The notes under the pieces: model-generated
Databases searched by the model: none
The model's input: the letters and a program-made list of their open reading frames with translations, nothing else
What the model was told of the DNA's origin: nothing
Assembly: GCA_947374535.1 (NCBI GenBank)
Contig: CANCCJ010000055.1
Location: 1-16,102, forward strand
Source: Comamonadaceae bacterium
Lineage (GTDB): Bacteria; Pseudomonadota; Gammaproteobacteria; Burkholderiales; Burkholderiaceae
Reading direction: 5' to 3'
DNA: 16,102 bases
Program-made: the position numbers and the translations under genes
Shown: piece after piece, positions 7,228-14,219 of the stretch
Layout: every line of letters begins with the position of its first letter
Position numbering within the stretch: position 1 is the stretch's first letter

Positions 7228-8573
7228 GTGAACTGGCTATTGGCTTGAGCTATGGCGCAGCCACGCTTTTGGTGATGTTCTCGGGCATGCCCATTGCATT
7301 CGCTTTGGGCACGGTCGCTGTGTCGTTCATGTATTTCTTCATGCCGGCGTCGTCGCTGGATACCGTGACACAAAACGTGTACGAAGAAATGGCGTCCATC
7401 ACCTTGTTGTCGATTCCTTTGTTCATCATGAAGGGCGCCGCCATTGGTAAGTCGCGTGCCGGTCAAGATTTGTACTCGGCCATTCATGCGTGGTTGCACA
7501 AAGTGCCGGGCGGCTTGGGCATTGCCAACGTGTTTGCATGTGCGTTGTTTGCCGCGATGGCGGGCTCGTCGCCCGCCACTTGTTCGGCCATCGGTTCTGC
7601 CGGTATTCCAGAGATGCGCAAACGTGGCTACTCGCCAGGCTTTGCGGCAGGCATCATCGCGGCGGGCGGTACCTTGGGCATTTTGTTGCCACCGTCTATC
7701 GTGATGATTTTGTACGCAGTGGCAGCGGAGCAATCGCTAGGGCGTTTGTTCTTGGCAGGTATTGGCCCAGGATTGCTGTTGGTGGCTTTGTTTGCCGGTT
7801 ACGCCGTGGTGCGTGCACGCAAGGAATACCAAATTGCTCTGAAGGTCTATGAAGCAGGCGGTGAAAAATCGGCTTACTTGGACAAAGAGCATTTCACGCT
7901 GGCGCAAAAAGTAGAGATGCTGCCACGCGTGCTGCCTTTTTTGGTCTTGTTGATTGGCGTGATGGTGGCCTTGTACGGTGGCTACGCTACACCGTCAGAG
8001 ACTGCGGGTCTCGGCGGCTTGTTGGCGCTGGGTTTGGTGGCTGTGGTCTATGGTCTGTGGCGTCCGAAAGATGTGATGCCCATCCTGTCTTCGACCCTCA
8101 AAGAGTCGACCATGCTGATGCTCATCATCGGCATGTCTTTGCTGTACAGCTATGTCATGAGCCATTTGCACATCAGCCAAAGTGCAGCGCATTGGATCGT
8201 GGGCATGGAGTTGTCGCGCTGGGTCTTGCTGGCGGTGATTTTGCTGATGGTGGTGGTGCTGGGATTTTTCTTGCCACCTGTGTCCATCATTTTGATGACC
8301 GCCCCCATCATCTTGCCGCCTCTCAAAGCTGCGGGCTTTGACCTGATCTGGTTTGGCGTCGTCATGACCATCGTGATGGAGATGGGTCTGATTCACCCAC
8401 CCGTGGGATTGAACATCTTTGTGATCAAAAACGTGGCGCCCGATATCTCTTTGAAAGAAGTCATTTGGGGTGTGATGCCGTTCTTGGGGCTGATGTTTGC
8501 AGCGGTGTTCCTGCTGTGTCTCTTCCCAGAAATCGCCACCGGTTTGCCCAATATGGTGATGGGTGTGAAGTAA
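7224..8573 (+). CDS. matM: TRAP transporter large permease (DctM family)
   Basis: Transport-forming inner-membrane subunit that uses a sodium or proton gradient to import the substrate handed over by the periplasmic receptor. The 449-aa length is slightly above the usual 425-440. It has about a dozen hydrophobic segments. DctM landmarks are FSGMPIAFALG near 19-29, GSSPATCSAIGSAGIPEMRKRGYSPGFAAG (about 114-143), GTLGILLPPSIVMILYA (about 149-165), and in the second half FFLPPVSIILMTAPIILPPL and LIHPPVGLNIFVIKN. A soluble insertion around 205-235 joins the two halves. The ATG overlaps the matQ stop (ATGA), with GGAG 7 nt upstream. matA follows after 25 nt. Confidence 0.96.
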   Translation: MSELAIGLSYGAATLLVMFSGMPIAFALGTVAVSFMYFFMPASSLDTVTQNVYEEMASITLLSIPLFIMKGAAIGKSRAGQDLYSAIHAWLHKVPGGLGIANVFACALFAAMAGSSPATCSAIGSAGIPEMRKRGYSPGFAAGIIAAGGTLGILLPPSIVMILYAVAAEQSLGRLFLAGIGPGLLLVALFAGYAVVRARKEYQIALKVYEAGGEKSAYLDKEHFTLAQKVEMLPRVLPFLVLLIGVMVALYGGYATPSETAGLGGLLALGLVAVVYGLWRPKDVMPILSSTLKESTMLMLIIGMSLLYSYVMSHLHISQSAAHWIVGMELSRWVLLAVILLMVVVLGFFLPPVSIILMTAPIILPPLKAAGFDLIWFGVVMTIVMEMGLIHPPVGLNIFVIKNVAPDISLKEVIWGVMPFLGLMFAAVFLLCLFPEIATGLPNMVMGVK

Positions 8574-8598
8574 TTTCCGACGGATCAAAGGGTGTGAG

Positions 8599-10032
8599 AT
8601 GAATGCAACGACTTGGCTCAGCAGTAAATTGAATCTGCTTCGCAATTCGGCTCCAGCCAGTGAGCCGCCAAAGCCAGAAGACCGGTCAACGCGTGAGCGT
8701 TTGGATTCCTCGATTCGTCAAAAGAAAGAGGCTTTGTCGCCTCGCTCCTTGCGTCGCACCTTGCTCTTGCTGCAGTCTGTGGTTGACCCGCGTGTGAGCG
8801 AGGTCGAAGGCGGGCGTCGCGCCAAAGCCTTGGCCGATTGGTATGCCAAAGCCGAAGTGGCCGAGCGCCAAGACCTGTGGCTGTTAATCAGCGAGCAGTT
8901 CGGCCCCGATGCCAGCAAAGTGCGGGCTGCGCGCGATGAGTACGACGCATCCTTAGGCACGGTCGATGAGGGCTCGGCGGAGATCCGTTTGCGCCGTGCC
9001 TTGGTGTCCCCTCGCACGCGGTTGTTGCAGCGTTTCACCGCCTACCCAGGGGGTATGCGATTCTTGGTTGATTTGCGGGCCGAGTTGCTGCCGCAGCTCA
9101 AAAGCAATAAACGTTTACTAGCTTTGGATGCGGAGTTAGAAAACCTGTTTTCAACTTGGTTTGACATCGCGTTCTTAGAACTGCGCACCATCAGCTGGGA
9201 TTCACCTGCTTCGTTGATTGAAAAACTCATCAAGTACGAAGCCGTGCACGACATTCGCAGTTGGGCAGATTTGAAAAACCGTTTGGACAGTGACCGTCGC
9301 TGTTATGGGTTTTTTCACCCCAGTCTGCCCAACGAGCCTTTGATCTTTGTGGAGGTGGCACTCCTTCACGAGATGGCAGACAACATCATGCCCTTGTTGG
9401 ACGAGGGCGCTGCGCCTGAGGATTTGAAGAAGTCCACCGTTGCAATTTTTTACTCCATCAACAACACACAAACTGGCTTGCGTGGTGTGAGCTTCGGCGA
9501 CTCGCTGATCAAGCGCGTGGTCGAAACCTTGCGTGATGAGTTTCCCAAGCTCAAGACCTTCGCGACCTTGTCACCCATCCCCGGTTTGCGATCATGGCTG
9601 TCACGCCATCTCGAGACCATGATGGCGCACTTGAGCGAAAAAGAGCTGGCCGCCTTGGGGCGTGAACTGAGCTTCGAGCCACCCACGCCCACGCATGTGC
9701 TGGCGGCCATTGAGCAACCACTGGTGTTGGGTGCTTTGTCTCCCAAGTCTGCTTTGCGTGTTTTTCTCACCCGTTGTGCCGCGCACTATTTGGGACTGGA
9801 GAAACAAGGGGACCAAGTGCTGGACCCCGTGGCACGTTTCCACTTGGGCAACGGCGCGCGTATTGAACGTATCAACTGGTTTGCAGACCCCTCGACCAAG
9901 GGCATGAAACAGTCTCACGGCTTGATGGTGAACTACCTCTACGACTTAAAACGACTCGATAAAAACCGTCAACTCATGGCTAAAAACATAGCGCCTGTTT
10001 CTGGCGATGTTGAAGCCCTTTTCTTTTCTTGA
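8599..10032 (+). CDS. matA: Malonyl-CoA decarboxylase
   Basis: Converts malonyl-CoA to acetyl-CoA and CO2 in the cytoplasm, the last step of malonate use. The 477-aa length fits MatA (about 460) and animal MCD (about 490). The N-terminal helical domain covers about 45-230 and the C-terminal GNAT-like catalytic domain about 235-477. The catalytic landmarks known from human MCD (Ser329, His423) are matched by Ser325 in TLSPIPG and His415 in RFHLGNGARIERINWFAD. The motif FYSINNTQTGLRGVSFG (284-300) is also typical. The ATG at 8599 is preceded by AAAGGG at good spacing. It sits between matM and matB, 15 nt before matB. This pathway differs from the biotin-independent malonate decarboxylase (mdc) system, no gene of which is seen. 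Confidence 0.96.
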   Translation: MNATTWLSSKLNLLRNSAPASEPPKPEDRSTRERLDSSIRQKKEALSPRSLRRTLLLLQSVVDPRVSEVEGGRRAKALADWYAKAEVAERQDLWLLISEQFGPDASKVRAARDEYDASLGTVDEGSAEIRLRRALVSPRTRLLQRFTAYPGGMRFLVDLRAELLPQLKSNKRLLALDAELENLFSTWFDIAFLELRTISWDSPASLIEKLIKYEAVHDIRSWADLKNRLDSDRRCYGFFHPSLPNEPLIFVEVALLHEMADNIMPLLDEGAAPEDLKKSTVAIFYSINNTQTGLRGVSFGDSLIKRVVETLRDEFPKLKTFATLSPIPGLRSWLSRHLETMMAHLSEKELAALGRELSFEPPTPTHVLAAIEQPLVLGALSPKSALRVFLTRCAAHYLGLEKQGDQVLDPVARFHLGNGARIERINWFADPSTKGMKQSHGLMVNYLYDLKRLDKNRQLMAKNIAPVSGDVEALFFS

Positions 10033-10047
10033 ATCTGAAGAAGTACG

Positions 10048-11583
10048 ATGAATCACAACCTCTTCGCGGCACTGCGTGCTGCCTTTCCCAAAGACTTAAA
10101 AACCACAGCCATCGAAACGGATGATGGTTTGATTTACAGCTGGGCCGACCTTGAGCGTGCCAGCGCCATGATGGCCAACTTGCTGGACTCACTCAATGTG
10201 CCCAAGGGCTCACGCGTGGCGGTGCAAGTTGAGAAGTCGGTCGAAGCCGTCATGCTCTACCTTGCCACTTTGCGTGCGGGCTATGTCTTCTTGCCTTTGA
10301 ACACCGCCTACCAAAGCGCTGAGATCGAATACTTCATCGGCAATGCCGAACCCGCCGTGGTGGTGTGCAGCAGTAAAAACTTTGGTTGGGTCAGCAAAAT
10401 TGCCTTCAAGGCCGGCACGCAAAACGTGTTCACCCTCGACGACGACCGCAGTGGCAGTTTGTTAGAACGCGCTGCCCGTTGCTCAGACCAACACCAAGTG
10501 GTGCAAAGCAAAGCCGATGACTTGGCTGCAATTTTGTACACCAGCGGTACGACAGGCCGCAGCAAAGGCGCGATGCTCTCACACGGCAACATGCTCAGCA
10601 ACGCCCAAACCTTGAAGAAATACTGGGGCTGGAAGCCGGGCGATGTGTTGATTCACGCCTTGCCCATCTTCCATGTGCACGGTTTGTTTGTCGCCATCCA
10701 CGGCGCTTTGCTCAACGGCAGCAAGATGATTTGGTTGTCCAAGTTCGACCCCAAACTCGTCATCGCCAAAATGCCAGAGGCCACTGTGTTCATGGGCGTG
10801 CCTACGTTGTATGTGCGCATGCTGGCAGAGCCCACTTTGACCAAAGCCCAAGCCTCGAACATGCGTTTGTTCATCGCGGGCTCAGCCCCTTTGTTGCTGG
10901 AAACTTTCAACGAATGGCACGAACGCACAGGACAACCGATTCTGGAGCGCTACGGCATGAGCGAAACCGTCATGCTCACCTCCAACCCCTATGCAGCCGA
11001 TGCGCGTTACGCCGGCCAAACGGAACGCCGTGGCGGCACCGTTGGCTTCCCATTGCCCGGTGTTTCTCTGCGCGTGCAAGATGACGAAGGCCAAGCCTTA
11101 CCCGTGGGCGAAATTGGCGGCATTCAAGTCAAAGGCCCCAATGTGTTTGGCGGTTACTGGCGCATGCCCGAGAAAACCAAAGAAGAGTTCACCGCCGACG
11201 GCTATTTCAAAACCGGTGACGTGGGCAAAGTCGACGAGCGCGGCTACGTTGTCATCGTGGGGCGCAGCAAAGACCTCATCATCAGCGGCGGCTACAACGT
11301 CTATCCCGCAGAGATTGAGGGCTACATCAACGACATGTCAGGTGTGGCCGAAAGTGCTTTGATTGGCGTGCCCCATCCAGACTTCGGCGAAGTCGGCGTG
11401 GCCGTGGTCATCGCCAAGCCCGGTGCCAAAGTAGAGCCTGATGCGGTGATTGCCGCACTCAAGTCACAACTGGCTAACTTCAAGATTCCTAAGAAGTGTT
11501 TTGTGGTCGCCGAGTTGCCACGCAACACCATGGGCAAAGTGCAAAAGAACTTGCTGCGCGACCAATACAAAAATTTGTTTTAA
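10048..11583 (+). CDS. matB: Malonyl-CoA synthetase (acyl-AMP-forming)
   Basis: Activates malonate with ATP and CoA to malonyl-CoA, via malonyl-AMP; cytoplasmic. The 511-aa protein is a standard ANL-family adenylate-forming enzyme. It has the P-loop YTSGTTGRSKGAML at 165-178, the adenine-site motif RYGMSET at 301-307, KTGDVG at 388-393, GRSKDLIISGGYNVYPAEIE at 405-424 including the hinge, and the C-terminal catalytic lysine Lys497 in TMGKVQKNLLR. RYGMSETVMLTSNPY after the A5 motif resembles known MatB proteins, and pairing with matA and the transporter supports malonate over other acids; methylmalonate is a possible side substrate. The ATG at 10048 has AAGAAG upstream. It is the last gene of the operon and a terminator follows 9 nt after the stop. 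Confidence 0.95.
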   Translation: MNHNLFAALRAAFPKDLKTTAIETDDGLIYSWADLERASAMMANLLDSLNVPKGSRVAVQVEKSVEAVMLYLATLRAGYVFLPLNTAYQSAEIEYFIGNAEPAVVVCSSKNFGWVSKIAFKAGTQNVFTLDDDRSGSLLERAARCSDQHQVVQSKADDLAAILYTSGTTGRSKGAMLSHGNMLSNAQTLKKYWGWKPGDVLIHALPIFHVHGLFVAIHGALLNGSKMIWLSKFDPKLVIAKMPEATVFMGVPTLYVRMLAEPTLTKAQASNMRLFIAGSAPLLLETFNEWHERTGQPILERYGMSETVMLTSNPYAADARYAGQTERRGGTVGFPLPGVSLRVQDDEGQALPVGEIGGIQVKGPNVFGGYWRMPEKTKEEFTADGYFKTGDVGKVDERGYVVIVGRSKDLIISGGYNVYPAEIEGYINDMSGVAESALIGVPHPDFGEVGVAVVIAKPGAKVEPDAVIAALKSQLANFKIPKKCFVVAELPRNTMGKVQKNLLRDQYKNLF

Positions 11584-11588
11584 ATCAC

Positions 11589-11618
11589 AAAAAAGCCACT
11601 CCCAAAGGAGTGGCTTCT
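11589..11618. terminator. Rho-independent terminator between convergent matB and cphA
   Basis: A perfect 10-bp stem AAGCCACTCC / GGAGTGGCTT (11593-11602 and 11607-11616) encloses the loop CAAA. On the minus strand it is followed by a run of six T (plus-strand A at 11589-11594), which makes a strong terminator for cphA. On the plus strand only TTCT follows, so termination of matB is expected to be weaker but still plausible. Confidence 0.9.
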
Positions 11619-11636
11619 AGATCAGCGGAGAAAAAC

Positions 11637-14219
11637 TTAGCCAGCCAAAGCAGCCGAGTTCACCCGCTGTGTGATGTGCGCCAAAGCCTCATCCACTTGG
11701 TCAATCAAGATCAAGCACAAATCGCCTTTTTGCAAACGCTCCATTGCACGGTCAATCGCTAAAAACTCACCGTGAATTTCGTCAATGTGCGTGGTGCGTT
11801 TTGCACCGTCCAAACCTTGGCGCAAGAGCTTTAACACCTCGCCATCCACACGGCCGCGTTGGCAGGCATCTTGGTACAACACCACATCGTCAAACGCTTC
11901 ACCAATCAGACGCGTTTGCTCGCGGATGTCTTCGTCGCGACGATCCCCCGCGCCGCTGATGACCACGCTGCGTCGTTGCGCAGGCAGGTTGGTCACAGCT
12001 TGTACCAAGGCTTTGATGGCGTCTGGGTTGTGGCCGTAGTCGGCAATCACGGTCGCGCCTTTGTAGTCGAACACATTGAAGCGTCCGGGCACGGCGTTGC
12101 TGTCGCTCACGAAAGTGGCTAAGCCTTTGCAGATGGTTTGCCAAGGCACGCCCACTGCCCAAGCCGCCCCAATGGATGCCATCGCATTTTCAATTTGAAA
12201 GCCAATCGCGCCACTGCGTGTGACGGGAATTTCCGACAAAGGAATGCGCACCGAGTGGTGGCCTTGCATGGCCACGATTTGATCGTCTTCCACAAACAGC
12301 ACGCGCTTGCCTTGGGCACGGTGTGTGGCAATGACGGGGTGGTGTGAGTCCAAACCAAAGAAGGTCACTTGGCCTGGGCATTTGTTCGCCATGCTCGCCA
12401 CGATCGGGTCGGTGGCGTTCAATACCGCAGTGCCAGACTCCGCCACGTTTTGCACGATGACGCGCTTCAATACAGCCAAGTCTTCCACCGTGGTGATGTA
12501 GTTCAAACCGAGGTGGTCGCCCATGCCGATGTTGGTGACCACCGCCACTTGGCAGCGGTCAAAGGCTAAGCCCTCGCGCAACATGCCACCGCGTGCGGTT
12601 TCGAGCACCGCCGCATCCACATCGGGGTGGGCCAACACGTTGCGACCGCTGCGTGGTCCGCTGCAGTCGCCGCTGTCGGTTTGGCGACCGTTGACGTACA
12701 CACCATCGGTGTTGGTCATGCCCACGCGCAAGCCATTGGCACGCAGCAGGTGAGCGGTCAAACGCACGGTGGTGGTTTTGCCGTTGGTACCGGTCACGGC
12801 AATCACGGGAATACGACCATCGCCGCCGTCTGGGAACATGGTGGCCATCACAGCCTCGCCCACATCGCGGCCTTTGCCGAACGAGGGGCTCAAGTGCATG
12901 CGCAAGCCGGGGGCAGCGTTGACTTCCACCACGCCGCCGCTTTGCTCTTCCATGGGGCGCAGGACAGATTCGCACACCACGTCTACGCCGCAAATGTCGA
13001 GGCCCACCATTTGCGCGGCCGCAATTGCGCGCAAGGCAACTTCGGGGTGTACGTCATCCGTCACGTCAGTGGCCGTGCCGCCGGTAGACAGGTTGGCGTT
13101 GTTGCGCAGAATCACGCGAGCGCCTTTGGCGGGCACGGAGTTGGCTTCAAAGCCTTGCTCTTTGAGGCGTGCAATGGCGATGTCGTCAAAGCGGATTTTG
13201 GTCAGCGATGTCGCATGGCCTTCGCCGCGGCGTGGGTCGGCGTTGACGATGTCAACCAATTCACGCACGGTGTTCTTGCCGTTGCCAATCACCAGTGGTG
13301 GTTCGCGGCGTGCAGCCGCGACGAGCTTGTTGCCGACCACCAGCAAGCGGTAGTCGCTGCCGGGCAAGAAGCGTTCGACCAGCACATCATCGCGGTGCGC
13401 GACAGCCGTCAAGTAAGCCGCTTTGACGCCTTCTTCGGTGGTGACGTTGACAGAAATTCCTTTGCCTTGGTTGCCATCGCGTGGTTTCACCACCACAGGC
13501 AGGCCGATTTCTTGTGCCGCAGCCCAAGCATCATCAGCGCTGATGACGGGGCGGCCTAAAGGCACGGGCACGCCAGCCGCATGCAGCAGCTTTTTGGTGA
13601 GTTCTTTGTCTTGCGCGATGGACTCGGCAATCGCGCTGGTGGAGTCAATTTCGGCGGCTTGAATGCGGCGTTGTTTGCTGCCCCAGCCCAGTTGCACCAA
13701 GCTGCCTTCGGTCAAGCGGCGAAAGGGAATGCCACGCGCAATGGCGGCGTTGACGATGGATGCTGTGGATGGGCCTAAGCGAATGTCTTCGTCGAGTTCG
13801 CGCAATTGGTGAATGGCCGCATCCACATCAAAGCTGGTGTTGTTCAGAGCCGCAGCGCACAACTCGTGTGCCAGCTTCAAAGCCATGATGCCCACTTGTT
13901 CTTCTGTGTATTCCACCGCAACTTGGAACAATCCATGGTCGGTGGTGGCCGTGGTGCGGCTGAAGGTGACGGGGCAACCCGCTTCGATTTGCAAATGCAA
14001 GGTGGCCGCTTCCAGGGCGTGCGCCATGCTGAGCTTGACCTTTTGTGCGCTGGGACGCAAGGTGCCTACGCCTGGGAACAAGTTGCGTAAGCGGTTTTCA
14101 AAGTCGGGGTGTTGGCTCAGATCAACTTCAGCGTCTTCGCATGTCACCATCGCTTCCACAGCGGTGTGACGGGTCCAGAGGTTAGGGCCGCGCAGGGCGC
14201 GGATACGTGAGACTTCCAT
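11637..14219 (-). CDS. cphA: Cyanophycin synthetase (CphA1 type, full length)
   Basis: Non-ribosomal synthesis of cyanophycin (multi-L-arginyl-poly-L-aspartate), a cytoplasmic nitrogen and carbon reserve. The 860-aa length matches the family (about 850-900). The N domain spans about 1-160. The ATP-grasp half is at about 200-460: VVVKPRDGNQGKGISV at 242-257 and VEVNAAPGLRMH at 431-442; it adds Asp to the backbone. The Mur-ligase half starts near 470. It has an intact P-loop GTNGKTTT at 477-484, ETARGGMLREGLAFDRC at 540-556, VTNIGMGDHLG at 561-571, and the C-terminal domain with PGRFNVFD and DYGHNPDA at 711-734; it adds Arg to the side chain. The frame is open to 14321, but the ATG at 14219 gives the usual N terminus MEVSRIRALRGPN and has AAGGA at 14230-14234. 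It overlaps the upstream paralogue's stop by 1 nt (TAATG), so the two are translationally coupled. Confidence 0.96.
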   Translation of the reverse strand: MEVSRIRALRGPNLWTRHTAVEAMVTCEDAEVDLSQHPDFENRLRNLFPGVGTLRPSAQKVKLSMAHALEAATLHLQIEAGCPVTFSRTTATTDHGLFQVAVEYTEEQVGIMALKLAHELCAAALNNTSFDVDAAIHQLRELDEDIRLGPSTASIVNAAIARGIPFRRLTEGSLVQLGWGSKQRRIQAAEIDSTSAIAESIAQDKELTKKLLHAAGVPVPLGRPVISADDAWAAAQEIGLPVVVKPRDGNQGKGISVNVTTEEGVKAAYLTAVAHRDDVLVERFLPGSDYRLLVVGNKLVAAARREPPLVIGNGKNTVRELVDIVNADPRRGEGHATSLTKIRFDDIAIARLKEQGFEANSVPAKGARVILRNNANLSTGGTATDVTDDVHPEVALRAIAAAQMVGLDICGVDVVCESVLRPMEEQSGGVVEVNAAPGLRMHLSPSFGKGRDVGEAVMATMFPDGGDGRIPVIAVTGTNGKTTTVRLTAHLLRANGLRVGMTNTDGVYVNGRQTDSGDCSGPRSGRNVLAHPDVDAAVLETARGGMLREGLAFDRCQVAVVTNIGMGDHLGLNYITTVEDLAVLKRVIVQNVAESGTAVLNATDPIVASMANKCPGQVTFFGLDSHHPVIATHRAQGKRVLFVEDDQIVAMQGHHSVRIPLSEIPVTRSGAIGFQIENAMASIGAAWAVGVPWQTICKGLATFVSDSNAVPGRFNVFDYKGATVIADYGHNPDAIKALVQAVTNLPAQRRSVVISGAGDRRDEDIREQTRLIGEAFDDVVLYQDACQRGRVDGEVLKLLRQGLDGAKRTTHIDEIHGEFLAIDRAMERLQKGDLCLILIDQVDEALAHITQRVNSAALAG

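Noticed and set aside
12627..13559. 310-aa plus-strand frame inside cphA
   Set aside because: It mirrors the conserved CphA ATP-grasp and Mur regions and has no ribosome site or family resemblance; a shadow frame. The smaller plus-strand frame at 15008-15649 inside the paralogue is rejected for the same reason.
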